A stretch of DNA of 64,000 nucleotides from NCBI RefSeq assembly GCF_000759775.1, contig NZ_BBMY01000009.1, positions 1 to 64,000 of the forward strand, given 5' to 3'. Shown here one piece after another: positions 1 to 10,555 of the stretch (positions are counted from its first letter, which is position 1; every line of letters begins with the position of its first letter). The stretch comes from Escherichia albertii NBRC 107761 = DSM 17582 (GTDB lineage Bacteria; Pseudomonadota; Gammaproteobacteria; Enterobacterales; Enterobacteriaceae). Below the pieces are notes generated by a model. The model was not told where the DNA came from. It did no database searches and saw only the letters and a program-made list of their open reading frames with translations. A program made the position numbers and the translations under genes.

Positions 1-4
1 GAGT

Positions 5-19
5 GCGCAACATTCAACC
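5..19 (-). promoter_or_regulatory. Probable Fis-binding site upstream of an rRNA operon promoter
   Basis: Read on the minus strand, bases 5-19 are GGTTGAATGTTGCGC, a 15-mer starting with G and ending with C as in the Fis consensus. It lies directly after the murI stop. In E. coli K-12 the rrnB P1 promoter with its upstream Fis sites follows murI, and this word resembles the rrnB Fis site I as I recall it. The promoter and rRNA genes would lie off the left edge, so this is inference from position plus motif. Confidence 0.5.
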
Positions 20-22
20 AAA

Positions 23-880
23 TCAGTCCGGGATTGCCAGTTTTTCGAGCGTTTTGAAGCCATAGCGCTGTAAAACAGGCAATAATTGTTCAGCTTCTGG
101 CGTCATTGCCATGCAAAAGGCAATGTTAGCGTCGGCAGATTTTGCCTCCGGGGCTTCATGCTCTAACAACCAGGCCGTTCGGCGAGCAATCGCTGCGCCA
201 GAGTCCACCAGTCTGGTTCCCTCTGGCAGCACTTGCAATAGCTCTTCTTGTAATAGAGGAAAGTGGGTACAGCCCAGAACAACGGTGTCTGGCGGTTCTT
301 TCATTCTTAACCACGGGCGCAAGATACGTTTTAGCGCATCCAGAGAAATGTCTTCGCCATGCAGCTTCGCTTCAGCTAATTCAACCATTTCCGCCGATCC
401 CAGCATTTCTATCTGGCATTCATTGGCGAAACGGGCGATCAGCTCGTGGGTATAAGAACGCTTCACCGTACCGCGGGTTGCCAGCAATCCAACAATGCCA
501 TTAGCAGTCAGACGCGCAGCGGGTTTAATTGCCGGCACAACACCGACAACCGGGAAAGCGAACTTTTCGCGTAATGCAGGAAGCGAAACGGTACTGGCTG
601 TATTGCAAGCCACCACCGCCAGCGCAAGGGGATAATGCTCTTGCACCGCAGTGACAATTTCCACCACGCGCTCAACAACAAACTCTTCGCTCTTTTCGCC
701 ATACGGGAAAGCGACGTTATCGAAAGCATAAATGTAATGGAGATCCGGTAAGAGGCGGCGGATCTCTTCATAGACCGACAACCCACCGACGCCGGAGTCA
801 AACACCAGCACGGTGGGACGTGGTTCAGAAGGTGTAGCTGCCAGACAAGGTGTATTCCCGTCCTGCAGTTTGGTAGCCAT
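23..880 (-). CDS. murI: Glutamate racemase MurI
   Basis: Cytoplasmic cofactor-independent racemase that converts L-glutamate to D-glutamate for peptidoglycan synthesis. The 285-residue length is that of the E. coli enzyme. The N-terminal motif [15 protein letters not shown] (about 26-40) and the two catalytic cysteines, C92 in VACNTAST and C204 in [10 protein letters not shown], are present. The start lies inside the 3' end of btuB (56-base overlap on the same strand), as in K-12, so the two are probably co-transcribed or translationally linked. Intact, nothing unusual. Confidence 0.97.
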   Translation of the reverse strand: MATKLQDGNTPCLAATPSEPRPTVLVFDSGVGGLSVYEEIRRLLPDLHYIYAFDNVAFPYGEKSEEFVVERVVEIVTAVQEHYPLALAVVACNTASTVSLPALREKFAFPVVGVVPAIKPAARLTANGIVGLLATRGTVKRSYTHELIARFANECQIEMLGSAEMVELAEAKLHGEDISLDALKRILRPWLRMKEPPDTVVLGCTHFPLLQEELLQVLPEGTRLVDSGAAIARRTAWLLEHEAPEAKSADANIAFCMAMTPEAEQLLPVLQRYGFKTLEKLAIPD

Positions 881-2669
881 AGACTGTCTCGTAATCTTTG
901 TCGAACAGGTTGGCTATTTTACCACGAACTGTCAGGTGAGAGGTGACCGGATACGCAACCGCAAGATCCCACAAGCTCACACCGCCCATTTTAACGGTTT
1001 GATAAGGATAAGATGAGTAATCCTTATCATAGCGAGTGCCTAAATACTGATAAGTAATCCCCCAGTCGAAGTCATACAACTGCCAGTCGAGCTGGTATTT
1101 CACCTGCTGTTTAGCACGGCGTAACAACGGCGTGTCAGTAATCGCATTGCGCGCATCAACATAATCATAACTCACAGTATGCGTCAGTGGTCCGGTATCA
1201 AAATTGGCAGTCGCCTCGACACCTTTAATCCGCGCTTTCCCTTCGTTGTAATATTTCAGGGTGTGATCGTCATAATCGATCAAATCACTGACATCGTTAC
1301 GATACCCAGAAATACGCCAGTTCACCCCAGCGGTTAAGCCTTCAAACGCACCTTCCCATTGTTTGCTTTTCTCAGGATTCAGATTCGGATTACCGTAGAA
1401 GCCATACAGTTGCCCAAGATTAGGAGCCTTGTAAGACGTGCCATAAGAGGCGATAAAACGATATCCTTCGATGAACTCCCAACCGGCGCTGGCTTGCCAG
1501 GTGCCATGACGACCAAACTGAGAGTTATCGTCGCTGCGTGCTGCGCCTTCAAACGTAAAATCGCCGACTTGTTGCAGCCCGGTCAGATAGATACCGGTAT
1601 TACGCTGATCATAACCCTCGTCAACATACCCCGTGCCCGGCGTCGTGGTCTGCTTCTGCCAGTCAACACCCGCACCAATATTACCGTGCCCAACGGTAAC
1701 GTTGTTTGCCCATTGGATGGTGTACTGCTTCATCTCATCCAGCGTCGCCGACGAATCATAACGACCATAATGAGGATCATAGTTGTAATCTTTGCTATGG
1801 CTGTAACTGGTAATCAGTTGTGATTTAATCAGTTCGCTGTTATAGCGCAGCCCGGCGTCCCAACTTTGGCTATAGAGTTTACGAGTATCGAGAAGCGGCG
1901 AGCCGAGAGAATAATACGCGTCATAATTGGTACGATTATCATAGCCATAGCCGCGCACAAAACCGCTCCAGACATCGGTAAAGTTATGTTCCAGCGCGCC
2001 GTAAAGCGTTTTGCTTAAGAAACCATCTTTATCTGGCTGCGCTTGCATTCCGGTATTGCCATAAGCAACAACATCAAAGCCATGGGTATAGGCGTAATCA
2101 CCCAACAGAGTTACCCGTGTTTTATCCCCCAGTTGTTGCTGTGTAGAGACATCGTAATTCTGATAACTATTACTTCCCCATCCCGCTGATATTTCCGTTC
2201 CCGGTTCATCGCGCGTCGTGATGATATTCACTACCCCGCCTATCGCATCAGAACCATAAACGGCGGATCGCGGCCCGCGGATATATTCGACACGTTGCAC
2301 CAGCGCAATAGGGAATTGGCTAAGATCAGCAGAACCACTCACCCCCGCCAAATTCAGGCGTACACCATCAATTAACACCAATACATGACTGGCATTAGTA
2401 CCACGAATAAAAATAGAAGAGAGTTGACCTGACCCGCCATTTTGAGTGATATCCACGCCCGGAAGACGACGCAGCACATCGTTGACCGAAGTCGATTGCC
2501 AGCGGTCAATATCCTGGCGCGTCACAACAGTCGTTGGCGCCAGCACAGTGCTACGAGGCTGTTCAAAACGGTTAGCAGTAACGACGAGAGTATCCGGGCT
2601 GGTGTCCTGTGCCCAAGCAGAAAATGCCGTGACGGAGAACGCCGTCAGCAGCGAAGCTTTTTTAATCAT
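825..2669 (-). CDS. btuB: Vitamin B12 outer-membrane TonB-dependent transporter BtuB
   Basis: Outer-membrane beta-barrel that imports cobalamin with energy from TonB and is also a receptor for E colicins and phage BF23. The reading frame stays open upstream to 2837, but the conserved start is the ATG at 2669, giving 614 residues as in K-12. The upstream extension is riboswitch leader. Residues 1-20 are a signal peptide ending in SAWA, followed by the TonB box DTLVVTA, the plug domain ([18 protein letters not shown]) and the barrel, which ends in the aromatic C-terminus GSYTF. Expression should be repressed by adenosylcobalamin through the leader. Confidence 0.97.
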   Translation of the reverse strand: MIKKASLLTAFSVTAFSAWAQDTSPDTLVVTANRFEQPRSTVLAPTTVVTRQDIDRWQSTSVNDVLRRLPGVDITQNGGSGQLSSIFIRGTNASHVLVLIDGVRLNLAGVSGSADLSQFPIALVQRVEYIRGPRSAVYGSDAIGGVVNIITTRDEPGTEISAGWGSNSYQNYDVSTQQQLGDKTRVTLLGDYAYTHGFDVVAYGNTGMQAQPDKDGFLSKTLYGALEHNFTDVWSGFVRGYGYDNRTNYDAYYSLGSPLLDTRKLYSQSWDAGLRYNSELIKSQLITSYSHSKDYNYDPHYGRYDSSATLDEMKQYTIQWANNVTVGHGNIGAGVDWQKQTTTPGTGYVDEGYDQRNTGIYLTGLQQVGDFTFEGAARSDDNSQFGRHGTWQASAGWEFIEGYRFIASYGTSYKAPNLGQLYGFYGNPNLNPEKSKQWEGAFEGLTAGVNWRISGYRNDVSDLIDYDDHTLKYYNEGKARIKGVEATANFDTGPLTHTVSYDYVDARNAITDTPLLRRAKQQVKYQLDWQLYDFDWGITYQYLGTRYDKDYSSYPYQTVKMGGVSLWDLAVAYPVTSHLTVRGKIANLFDKDYETVYGYQTAGREYTLSGSYTF

Positions 2670-2912
2670 TGTAAAGCATCCACAATAGAAGAAGGATGCC
2701 GCAGGTTTCACCGATAGTACGCGATGATGAGAACCAGATGCGACGTTGGCCGGCAGGTCTTCGGGCTTGGAGGGGTATCCACAGGATACAAAAGAGATGA
2801 TGACTTCCCACCGGATGGCAGTGTCAGCATTACGCAATCATCGCACCTTTCCTTACCGCTGCGCGTCAGCTCCAGATTTGCACTGGATTCCCTATTAACT
2901 CACAGGACCGGC
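2670..2912 (-). promoter_or_regulatory. Cobalamin riboswitch in the btuB leader
   Basis: The long leader between btuB and its presumed transcript start (GCCGGTCCTGTG read on the minus strand, near 2912) closely resembles the E. coli btuB leader. The B12-box region AAGCCCGAAGACCTGCCGGC lies at about 2750-2769. In E. coli this RNA binds adenosylcobalamin and hides the btuB ribosome-binding site. The translated but non-conserved 56-codon extension of the btuB frame through this region is explained by RNA structure rather than protein. The exact 5' end is inferred. Confidence 0.88.
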
Positions 2913-3040
2913 GAGTGGATGCTACAGGTTGTAACAAGTTGCTGTCCAGACGTAGCTCACAAATAGGAATTCATCAAGATCTGGACATCTGATGAGCAAT
3001 CCCTACAATCGTCGCGTACTTTAATTTTTCAGGATACATC

Positions 3041-4141
3041 ATGACCCCCGAACACCTTCCAACAGAACAGTATGAAGCGCAGTTAGCCGAAAAAGTGGTG
3101 CGTTTGCAAAGTATGATGGCACCGTTTTCTGACCTGGTTCCGGAAGTGTTCCGCTCGCCGGTCAGTCATTACCGGATGCGTGCAGAGTTCCGCATCTGGC
3201 ACGATGGCGATGACCTGTACCACATCATTTTCGATCAGCAAACCAAAAGCCGCATCCGCGTAGAGAGCTTTCCTGCCGCCAGTGAACTTATCAACCAGTT
3301 AATGACGGCAATGATTGCGGGCGTGCGTAATAATCCCGTTCTGCGCAACAAGCTGTTCCAGATTGATTACCTCACCACGCTAAGTAACCAGGCAGTGGTT
3401 TCCCTGCTGTATCATAAAAAGCTGGACGATGAGTGGCGTCAGCAGGCGGAAGCTCTGCGTGATGCGCTGCGCGCGCAGAATCTGAATGTACATCTGATTG
3501 GTCGGGCAACGAAAACCAAAATCGAGCTGGATCAAGATTACATCGACGAACGTCTGCCTGTAGCAGGCAAAGAGATGATCTACCGTCAGGTGGAGAATAG
3601 CTTCACCCAGCCGAACGCGGCGATGAATATTCAGATGCTGGAATGGGCGCTGGACGTCACCAAAGGATCAAAGGGCGATTTACTGGAGCTGTACTGCGGC
3701 AACGGTAACTTTTCGTTAGCGCTGGCGCGTAATTTTGATCGGGTACTCGCCACCGAAATCGCCAAGCCGTCAGTCGCCGCGGCGCAATACAACATTGCTG
3801 CTAACCATATTGATAACGTACAAATAATTCGTATGGCAGCGGAAGAGTTTACCCAGGCGATGAATGGCGTACGCGAATTTAACCGTTTACAGGGAATCGA
3901 CTTAAAGAGTTATCAGTGCGAAACCATTTTTGTCGACCCGCCGCGCAGCGGTCTGGACAGTGAAACCGAGAAAATGGTGCAGGCGTATCCGCGTATTCTG
4001 TATATCTCCTGCAACCCGGAAACACTATGTAAGAATCTGGAAACATTAAGCCAGACGCACAAAATTGAACGTCTGGCTCTGTTTGATCAGTTCCCTTATA
4101 CACACCATATGGAGTGCGGTGTGTTACTGACTGCGAAGTAA
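3041..4141 (+). CDS. trmA: tRNA (uracil-5-)-methyltransferase TrmA
   Basis: SAM-dependent enzyme that makes 5-methyluridine at position 54 of tRNAs. The 366-residue length matches E. coli TrmA. Visible motifs are the SAM-binding loop [16 protein letters not shown] (about 211-226), the [10 protein letters not shown] segment (about 297), the catalytic cysteine in [12 protein letters not shown] (C324 in the family numbering) and the general base in HHMECGVLL near the C-terminus. It is transcribed divergently from btuB across the riboswitch promoter region and converges with yijD through a REP element. Confidence 0.97.
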   Translation: MTPEHLPTEQYEAQLAEKVVRLQSMMAPFSDLVPEVFRSPVSHYRMRAEFRIWHDGDDLYHIIFDQQTKSRIRVESFPAASELINQLMTAMIAGVRNNPVLRNKLFQIDYLTTLSNQAVVSLLYHKKLDDEWRQQAEALRDALRAQNLNVHLIGRATKTKIELDQDYIDERLPVAGKEMIYRQVENSFTQPNAAMNIQMLEWALDVTKGSKGDLLELYCGNGNFSLALARNFDRVLATEIAKPSVAAAQYNIAANHIDNVQIIRMAAEEFTQAMNGVREFNRLQGIDLKSYQCETIFVDPPRSGLDSETEKMVQAYPRILYISCNPETLCKNLETLSQTHKIERLALFDQFPYTHHMECGVLLTAK

Positions 4142-4148
4142 AACCCAG

Positions 4149-4180
4149 GCCGGATAAGATGCGCCAGCATCGCATCCGGC
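4149..4180. repeat. REP element (single palindromic unit)
   Basis: GCCGGATAAG...CATCCGGC forms an imperfect palindrome between the convergent genes trmA and yijD. It has the GCCGGATGCG-type core shared by E. coli REP/BIME sequences. Such units typically sit at transcript 3' ends and stabilise or terminate messages. Confidence 0.85.
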
Positions 4181-4190
4181 ATGATACCGA

Positions 4191-4550
4191 TTACTCAGCA
4201 ACGTCCTGTTTACGGTTACGCATCTTAGCGCCAATCCAGAACACCATAATGACGGACAGCACGGCCGGGAAGAAGTTAGAACCGATATCCGGGTATTCCG
4301 CTCGAACCACAGTGCTGTACAGCAGTACACCGAGAATAAAGCAGGCTGCGGCCAGTCCCGGTAAACCGACAGGCATAGTGCGATTAAGGTAACGTTGATG
4401 CAGGCAGTAAACTGTCAGTACCAGGGAAATAACAGGGAATACAGAAAATGGCACAATGGAGCTAAATAGCGCTGCAAAAGTACCATTAATCGATAAGCCA
4501 GCAATCAGTGCCAGCAGCAGCGTACCTCTGTCTTGATTTGCTTGTTTCAT
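4191..4550 (-). CDS. yijD: Inner-membrane protein YijD (DUF1422)
   Basis: Small 119-residue membrane protein of unknown function with four hydrophobic segments (about 10-30, 35-50, 62-80, 90-108) and a basic C-terminal tail ([11 protein letters not shown]). Its start overlaps the fabR stop by one base (TAATG), so the two form a translationally coupled operon. This is the K-12 arrangement. The lasting pairing with a regulator of membrane lipid synthesis hints at an envelope role, but no function is established. Confidence 0.95.
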   Translation of the reverse strand: MKQANQDRGTLLLALIAGLSINGTFAALFSSIVPFSVFPVISLVLTVYCLHQRYLNRTMPVGLPGLAAACFILGVLLYSTVVRAEYPDIGSNFFPAVLSVIMVFWIGAKMRNRKQDVAE

Positions 4551-5197
4551 TACTCGTCCTTCACATTTCCCGGAATAATTGCGGTTTTATCTTGTTCACG
4601 GCGATACCAGTAATAAGCCCCTTTCGAAATCATTCGCAGTTGCAGTACCAGTCGCTCTTCTAATTGCCGACGTTGTTCAATGCCGACATCCAACGCCTCG
4701 GCGCCTGCACTGAAGACAATCGTCACCATGGCTTCAGCCTGCGCTTCAGTAAACGCACGAGGCATATGGTTTTCGAGTTCCAGATAGTCCGCAAGTTCCG
4801 CAATGAAGTGCTGAATTTCACGCGCGACGGCGGCACGAAATGCAGCGGAGGTACCGGAGCGTTCCCGCAATAATAACCGGAAGGCATTCGGATTATTACC
4901 AATGAACTCCATAAATGTGGAGACCGAGGTACGGATCACACTCCCGCCTTTAGCAATACGCTGACGAGCCTGGCGCATTAGCTGACGCAGCATTAAGCCG
5001 CTTTCATCAACCATTGTCAGACCAAGTTCATCTACGTCGCGGAAATGCCGATAAAAAGAGGTGGGAGCGATGCCCGCTTCACGCGCCACTTCACGCAAAC
5101 TCAAACTGGCGAAACTACGTTCAGCGCTTAACTGGCTAAATGCGGCTTCCACCAGCGAACGTCGGGTTTTTTCTTTTTGTTGCGCTCTTACGCCCAT
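4550..5197 (-). CDS. fabR: Unsaturated fatty-acid synthesis repressor FabR (TetR family)
   Basis: TetR-family repressor of fabA and fabB that senses the ratio of unsaturated to saturated acyl thioesters. The chosen ATG at 5197 ([15 protein letters not shown]) gives 215 residues. The frame is open 23 codons further up, but that stretch contains a promoter-like TATAGT (minus strand, 5239-5234). The helix-turn-helix is [20 protein letters not shown] (about 32-51), followed by an all-helical ligand domain. In K-12 fabR faces sthA directly; here two foreign genes lie between them, and fabR is now downstream of the transporter on the same strand, so read-through is possible. Confidence 0.95.
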   Translation of the reverse strand: MGVRAQQKEKTRRSLVEAAFSQLSAERSFASLSLREVAREAGIAPTSFYRHFRDVDELGLTMVDESGLMLRQLMRQARQRIAKGGSVIRTSVSTFMEFIGNNPNAFRLLLRERSGTSAAFRAAVAREIQHFIAELADYLELENHMPRAFTEAQAEAMVTIVFSAGAEALDVGIEQRRQLEERLVLQLRMISKGAYYWYRREQDKTAIIPGNVKDE

Positions 5198-5304
5198 CAC
5201 GATGTCTGAATCCTTGCCAAAAGTACCGCTGGCACTATACCAGAAGAATGAACATACTGGATTCATCCCGTGTTGTGAATGAACAGTAACGCAACCAGAC
5301 AGAA

Positions 5305-6621
5305 TTATTGCAGCTCTTTAGCCGGTTCTTTCACGAACAACAACGCCAACATCGATAACAACGTTCCCCCGCCCAGATACCACGCCGGAGCCGTCAGGCT
5401 ATCCAGTAACACAATGGATTGTGTCGCAAAATATTGTGCAAAACCGCCGAAGATTGCCACACCTATGCTATAGACCAGGGCAAATCCCAGAGCGCGAATA
5501 CGTTTGGGCAACAGCTCAGAGATCAGCAGCATCACAGGTACGCCGCCCAACGTGGTAAAGCTGACCATCACGAAAACCACCGTCAACAACATGCCTGGGC
5601 TTGGGTAATTCACCAACAACCAGAACGAAGGCCAGCTACAGATCAACACCATCACACGCGAGATAAAAATCAGCTTTTTACGTCCGACTGAATCACACAG
5701 CATCCCCACCAGCAGCGCGCCCACAAACGTAACAACGCCCGCCAGTAACATCGCTGCATGAGAATAATGTTGAGGCATCGCCAGATACTTCGCCGCCCAG
5801 GTGCCGTAATAAAAGAGGGAGATATAGGTTGCGACCGTGCTACCAATAGCGAGTAAAACGCCGTTGGCAAGGGTTGCTTTATGTTGCATAAGTAAAGAGA
5901 AGGCGCTTTCGTTGGCAACGACTTTTTTATTGTGCGCAGGTGCAGGCCCATCGTTTTCCAGACTCAGGCGCAGCCAGCAAACGATGGGCGCTAATAGCAC
6001 ACCAATAAAAAACGGCACACGCCAGCCCCATTCCGCCATTACGGTTTCTGAACCTGTGACGAACGGCAACCATGCGCTTAAACCTAAAGCAACGACACCG
6101 CCAAAGGTTGTTGCCAGACCTTGAGTCGCCAGCGACCAACTACTGTAAAAACCACGACGATTTGCCGGAGCTGACTCTACCAGCAAAGACATTGAGGCTC
6201 CGACTTCACCACCCGCCGCAACCCCCTGAATCAGGCGCGCCAGCACCAGTGTCGCCGTTCCCCAATAGCCCGCCGTTGCATATGTCGGCGCGATACCAAT
6301 CATCAGCGTCCCCAGGCTCATCAGGGCAATGGTAAACACCATCGCGGGTTTGCGGCCGAATCGATCTGCCCATGCTCCGACAATAACTCCACCAAGCGGA
6401 CGCATAAAAAAGCTCACCCCGAAGGTGGCGAATGCCAGTAATAGTGCGACGTTTTTATCCGCGCTGGGAGGGAAAAACAGCGCGCTAATGTAGACCACAA
6501 AAAAGTTGTAAACGCCAAAATCAAAAAATTCGAGCGCATTGCCAAACGCCGAGGCAAAGATCACCCGCCTGCCGCTGGGCTTTTTCTTCACACTCACGGT
6601 TTCATTTACGATCGCCGTCAT
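5305..6621 (-). CDS. MFS transporter, metabolite:H+ symporter (ProP/ShiA-like) family
   Basis: Secondary transporter of 438 residues with about 12 membrane segments. The MHS-type signature is clear: a leading [10 protein letters not shown] (31-40), RPLGG (74-78) and the loop [10 protein letters not shown] (82-91), as in the family that includes ProP, KgtP and shikimate transporters. The start ATG follows an AAGGA box 7 bases upstream. It lies 51 bases downstream of an amidohydrolase gene on the same strand, so the pair probably takes up and hydrolyses an N-acylated or amide compound. This gene is absent from the K-12 locus between fabR and sthA. Substrate unknown. Confidence 0.9.
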   Translation of the reverse strand: MTAIVNETVSVKKKPSGRRVIFASAFGNALEFFDFGVYNFFVVYISALFFPPSADKNVALLLAFATFGVSFFMRPLGGVIVGAWADRFGRKPAMVFTIALMSLGTLMIGIAPTYATAGYWGTATLVLARLIQGVAAGGEVGASMSLLVESAPANRRGFYSSWSLATQGLATTFGGVVALGLSAWLPFVTGSETVMAEWGWRVPFFIGVLLAPIVCWLRLSLENDGPAPAHNKKVVANESAFSLLMQHKATLANGVLLAIGSTVATYISLFYYGTWAAKYLAMPQHYSHAAMLLAGVVTFVGALLVGMLCDSVGRKKLIFISRVMVLICSWPSFWLLVNYPSPGMLLTVVFVMVSFTTLGGVPVMLLISELLPKRIRALGFALVYSIGVAIFGGFAQYFATQSIVLLDSLTAPAWYLGGGTLLSMLALLFVKEPAKELQ

Positions 6622-6672
6622 TCCATGTTCCTTGCCAAAAAGTGTTGTTGTGTGTTGTTTTATTTATTGCAG

Positions 6673-7830
6673 CTAGGCTTCAACCAGTGCGCCCCAGTAG
6701 CTGCTTGCCGGGACCAGGCTTGCATCGTTAAAGTCGTAACCGGGGTTATGCACCATGCAGGAACCTTCCCCGACATCGCCATTACCGAACAGCAAAAAAG
6801 CGCCTTTGGGTTGGGCTTCCAGCATGAAAGAGAAATCTTCACTGCCCATCAGGGGCTTGATGCCAAACTCAGCCCGATCTTCACCAAATGTTTTGCACGC
6901 CACCTGCCAGGCGAAGCGCGCCATCTCCTCGTCATTTACTAATACCGGTGTACCGTTAACATGCGTAACCTCAGCCGTAGCGCCAAAGCTGACGGCCTGA
7001 GCTTGCGCCAGAGCAGGAATACGGGTCAGAAGAAGTTGTCGGGTATCGCGGCTAAGAGAGCGGACACTGATTTTCATCTCAGCACTGTCAGGAATGACGT
7101 TAGCCGCCTCACCCGCAACAATGCTGCCGACGGTAATTACCGCCGCTTCCAGCGGATCGACATTGCGCGACACAATGCTTTGTAATGCGGTGGTGATATG
7201 TGCGGCAACCAGCACTGGATCGATGGCTTTGTGCGGGATCGCACCGTGTCCGCCACAACCACGAACCGTAATATGGAACTGATCCATTGACGCCATCAGC
7301 GCCCCAGGCTGGAAGAAAAACTTGCCGACCGGCAAACCCGGCATGTTATGCATGCCGAAAATGACATCGCAGGGGAAACGGTCGAAAAGGCCCTCTTTAA
7401 CCATAATCTCACCGCCATTGATCATCTCTTCCGCTGGCTGGAAGATGAGACGCAACGTACCGTTAAAACGGCGAGTTTCAGCAAGATAACGCGCGGCTCC
7501 CAATAATATTGTGGTGTGACCGTCATGCCCGCAGGCATGCATTAAACCCGGCTGTTTACTGGCCCAGGGTTTGTCGCTATTTTCATAAATTGGCAACGCA
7601 TCCATATCAGCGCGCAGACCAATACTTTTCTCTCCGTTACCCACCTTTAATGTGGCCACCACGCCAGTCGTCGCCAGCCCTTGCACTACCTCATAGCCCC
7701 ACTGGCGTAGCTTTTCCGCTACCAACGTACTGGTTTTAAATTCTTGTAATCCCAGCTCCGGGTTTTCGTGGATCTGATGGCGGATCTCGCGAAGTTCTTC
7801 CTCAAACCCACGAATATAGTGTTCGATCAT
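6673..7830 (-). CDS. M20D-family amidohydrolase / N-acyl-amino-acid hydrolase (HipO-like)
   Basis: Cytoplasmic metallo-hydrolase of 385 residues in the aminoacylase/hippurate-hydrolase branch of peptidase M20. The metal site is visible: MHACGHDGH (96-104, with C99 and H101), the general-base motif QPAEE (130-134), GMHNMPG (H160) and the C-terminal GSEDFSFM. RADMDALP (72-79) is also typical. The ATG at 7830 has an AAAGGAA ribosome-binding site. It is the first gene of a two-gene unit with the MHS transporter downstream. Members cleave N-acyl amino acids, hippurate, auxin conjugates or related amides. The substrate here cannot be read from sequence. The pair is an accessory insertion relative to K-12. 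Confidence 0.9.
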   Translation of the reverse strand: MIEHYIRGFEEELREIRHQIHENPELGLQEFKTSTLVAEKLRQWGYEVVQGLATTGVVATLKVGNGEKSIGLRADMDALPIYENSDKPWASKQPGLMHACGHDGHTTILLGAARYLAETRRFNGTLRLIFQPAEEMINGGEIMVKEGLFDRFPCDVIFGMHNMPGLPVGKFFFQPGALMASMDQFHITVRGCGGHGAIPHKAIDPVLVAAHITTALQSIVSRNVDPLEAAVITVGSIVAGEAANVIPDSAEMKISVRSLSRDTRQLLLTRIPALAQAQAVSFGATAEVTHVNGTPVLVNDEEMARFAWQVACKTFGEDRAEFGIKPLMGSEDFSFMLEAQPKGAFLLFGNGDVGEGSCMVHNPGYDFNDASLVPASSYWGALVEA

Positions 7831-8159
7831 CGGCTATTCCTTTATTCACTTATAAACAGGCTAATTAACGGATTTTATTGATGGTATAAATACAAATAAC
7901 TCATCAATATAAAATATTTATATATTTGTTTTATAATGAGATTTCAAAAAGACAATAACAAAAAAGCACGCTTCGGCAAGATAAAACTATCAGCTATAAG
8001 AAAAAGCGATTAATAGTGAATAAATAAAATAAGAAGGGGGAAGACAAAGCCAGGGCAGCTCATGATATAGCCAGATAAATGACGGGGATCAATTGGCTTA
8101 CCCGCGATAAAATGTTACCATTCTGTTGCTTTTATGTATAAGAACAGGTAAGCCCTACC
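7831..8159. other. AT-rich intergenic region between the amidohydrolase and sthA
   Basis: About 330 bases between divergent genes. The half nearer the amidohydrolase (7855-8035) is very A/T rich, with runs such as TATAAAATATTTATATAT, and probably carries the promoter of the accessory pair. The half nearer sthA has TTGCTTTTATGTATAAG (8127-8143), a plausible sthA promoter segment. No open frame of note and no RNA gene was recognised. Confidence 0.5.
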
Positions 8160-9560
8160 ATGCCACATTCCTACGATTACGATGCCATAGTAATAGGTTC
8201 CGGCCCCGGCGGCGAAGGCGCTGCAATGGGTCTGGTTAAACAAGGAGCGCGCGTCGCGGTTATTGAACGTTATCAAAACGTTGGCGGCGGCTGTACCCAC
8301 TGGGGCACCATCCCATCAAAAGCCCTCCGCCACGCCGTCAGCCGTATCATTGAATTCAATCAAAACCCACTTTACAGCGACCATTCGCGACTACTCCGTT
8401 CTTCTTTTGCCGATATTCTCAATCATGCTGATAACGTGATTAATCAACAAACGCGCATGCGTCAGGGATTTTACGAACGTAATCACTGTGAAATATTGCA
8501 GGGGAGCGCCCGCTTTGTTGACGAACACACGCTGGCGCTGGACTGCCCGGACGGCACGGCCGAAACGCTGACCGCTGAAAAATTTGTTATTGCCTGCGGT
8601 TCACGTCCTTATCATCCAACGGATGTCGATTTCACTCACCCACGCATTTACGACAGCGACTCAATTCTTAGCATGCATCACGAACCGCGCCACGTGCTTA
8701 TCTATGGCGCTGGAGTAATCGGCTGCGAATATGCGTCGATCTTCCGTGGTATGGATGTGAAAGTGGATCTGATCAACACTCGCGATCGCCTGCTGGCATT
8801 CCTTGATCAAGAGATGTCTGATTCTCTCTCCTATCACTTCTGGAACAGTGGCGTAGTGATTCGTCACAACGAAGAGTATGAGAAGATTGAAGGCTGCGAT
8901 GACGGCGTGATCATGCACCTGAAGTCAGGTAAAAAACTGAAAGCAGACTGCCTGCTCTATGCCAACGGTCGCACCGGGAACACCGATTCGCTGGCATTGC
9001 AAAACATCGGTCTGCAAACTGACAGCCGTGGACAACTCAAAGTCAACAGCATGTATCAAACTGCACAGCCGCACGTTTACGCAGTAGGCGACGTGATTGG
9101 TTATCCAAGTCTGGCTTCAGCGGCCTACGACCAGGGACGCATCGCCGCACAGGCGTTGGTGAAAGGCGAAGCCACCGCGCACCTGATTGAAGATATCCCG
9201 ACGGGTATCTACACCATCCCGGAAATCAGCTCCGTGGGCAAAACCGAACAACAACTCACTGCGATGAAAGTGCCGTATGAAGTGGGGCGCGCCCAGTTTA
9301 AACATCTGGCACGTGCGCAAATCGTCGGAATGAACGTGGGTACGCTGAAAATTTTGTTCCATCGGGAAACGAAAGAAATTCTGGGTATCCACTGCTTTGG
9401 TGAGCGCGCAGCCGAAATTATTCATATCGGTCAAGCAATTATGGAACAGAAAGGTGGCGGCAACACCATTGAGTACTTCGTTAACACCACCTTTAACTAC
9501 CCGACGATGGCGGAAGCCTATCGGGTAGCCGCGTTAAATGGCTTAAACCGCCTCTTTTAA
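8160..9560 (+). CDS. sthA: Soluble pyridine nucleotide transhydrogenase SthA
   Basis: FAD-dependent cytoplasmic enzyme that transfers hydride between NADPH and NAD+, mainly draining excess NADPH. The 466-residue length matches E. coli. It belongs to the lipoamide dehydrogenase family: the FAD-binding motif is [14 protein letters not shown] (11-24), and the NAD(P)-binding motif is [13 protein letters not shown] (about 180). The redox-active disulfide position reads [13 protein letters not shown], with the second cysteine replaced by threonine (T50), a hallmark of SthA. It ends tail-to-tail with oxyR with an 18-base overlap. Confidence 0.97.
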   Translation: MPHSYDYDAIVIGSGPGGEGAAMGLVKQGARVAVIERYQNVGGGCTHWGTIPSKALRHAVSRIIEFNQNPLYSDHSRLLRSSFADILNHADNVINQQTRMRQGFYERNHCEILQGSARFVDEHTLALDCPDGTAETLTAEKFVIACGSRPYHPTDVDFTHPRIYDSDSILSMHHEPRHVLIYGAGVIGCEYASIFRGMDVKVDLINTRDRLLAFLDQEMSDSLSYHFWNSGVVIRHNEEYEKIEGCDDGVIMHLKSGKKLKADCLLYANGRTGNTDSLALQNIGLQTDSRGQLKVNSMYQTAQPHVYAVGDVIGYPSLASAAYDQGRIAAQALVKGEATAHLIEDIPTGIYTIPEISSVGKTEQQLTAMKVPYEVGRAQFKHLARAQIVGMNVGTLKILFHRETKEILGIHCFGERAAEIIHIGQAIMEQKGGGNTIEYFVNTTFNYPTMAEAYRVAALNGLNRLF

Positions 9561-10460
9561 CATTTTATCGCAGAGGCCATCCATCCTTGTGTGGATAGCC
9601 TCTGCCAGCTGCTCATAGCGGCTGCGTAGCGGCGAACCAGGACGATAAACCAGACCAATAGTACGACGGGGTTCCGGCTTAATGCATGGAAGATAGACAA
9701 CGCCATCGCGTTTACGCTCTGGCGGCACAGCCAGCGCCGGTAACAAAGTAATACCGCTACCCGCCGCCACCATGTTACGCAACGTCTCCAGGCTGGTGGC
9801 ACGAAAATGCGTATCTTCATCCGCCCCCGCTTCAAAACAAAAGCCCATCGCCTGATCACGCAAACAGTGACCATCTTCCAGCATTAACAGTTTTTCCCCT
9901 GCCAGATCGGCCATCGGCACACATTCGCGATTAGCCCACGGGTGATCTTCATAGACTGCCAGCAGCATGGGTTCATCAAACAACGGCACTTCAATAAAGG
10001 CTTCGCTCTCTTTCACCAACGCAAGGATCACGCAATCGAGTTTGCCACTGTCCAGTTGTGCCAGTAACTGGTGAGTCTGCGCTTCATGGAGATACATTTC
10101 CAGTTTCGGGAAGGTCTGGTGCAGCATCGGAATAATATGCGGCAACAAGTAAGGTCCAACTGTGGGGATCAAACCAATATGCAACGGGCCGGACATGGTC
10201 TCGCCCTGCTGACTTGCCATCTCTTTGAGGACTTTCACCTCGCGCAACACGGTGCGCGCCTGATCCACCAACAGCATTCCCGCCTGGGTGAACAACACTT
10301 TGCGGCTCGTCCGCTCCAGCAACATTACGCCCAGCTCATCTTCCAGCTTGCGAATTTGCCCACTCAGGGTTGGCTGGCTGACGTGGCAGGAATCTGCCGC
10401 ACGGCGAAAATGGCGGTGTTCGGCCAATGCCACCAGGTACTCAAGATCACGAATATTCAT
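9543..10460 (-). CDS. oxyR: Hydrogen peroxide-sensing LysR-type regulator OxyR
   Basis: Tetrameric transcription factor switched on when C199 and C208 form a disulfide; both are present in [12 protein letters not shown]. It activates katG, oxyS and other antioxidant genes and represses itself. The winged helix-turn-helix is at residues 1-60 ([22 protein letters not shown]). The start ATG at 10460 gives 305 residues as in K-12; the 15-codon upstream extension is not conserved. An additional cysteine, C297, appears in the C-terminal tail (MDGLCDKM), where I recall phenylalanine in K-12. Divergent from oxyS; its target katG is also in this window. Confidence 0.97.
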   Translation of the reverse strand: MNIRDLEYLVALAEHRHFRRAADSCHVSQPTLSGQIRKLEDELGVMLLERTSRKVLFTQAGMLLVDQARTVLREVKVLKEMASQQGETMSGPLHIGLIPTVGPYLLPHIIPMLHQTFPKLEMYLHEAQTHQLLAQLDSGKLDCVILALVKESEAFIEVPLFDEPMLLAVYEDHPWANRECVPMADLAGEKLLMLEDGHCLRDQAMGFCFEAGADEDTHFRATSLETLRNMVAAGSGITLLPALAVPPERKRDGVVYLPCIKPEPRRTIGLVYRPGSPLRSRYEQLAEAIHTRMDGLCDKMLKEAV

Positions 10461-10555
10461 TATCCATCCTCCATCGCCACGATAGTTAGCGGCGATAGGA
10501 AGCATAGCAACGAACGATTATCCCTATCAAGCTTTCTGTCTAATAATAGAGCACA
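10461..10555. promoter_or_regulatory. oxyR/oxyS divergent promoter and OxyR operator region
   Basis: The 95 bases between the oxyR start and the OxyS 5' end contain spaced ATAG/CTAT elements (GATAGTTAG at about 10480, GCGATAGGAAG at about 10492, CCCTATCAAG at about 10522), the half-site type used by OxyR. TAATAATAG just before 10556 is a candidate -10 region for oxyS. In E. coli one OxyR tetramer here represses oxyR and, when oxidised, activates oxyS. Confidence 0.7.

Noticed and set aside
2670-2837. 56-residue N-terminal extension of BtuB
   Set aside because: The region is the cobalamin riboswitch leader; the signal peptide starts at the ATG at 2669.
5198-5266. 23-residue N-terminal extension of FabR
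   Set aside because: Contains a promoter-like TATAGT and the conserved protein starts at MGVRAQQ (5197).
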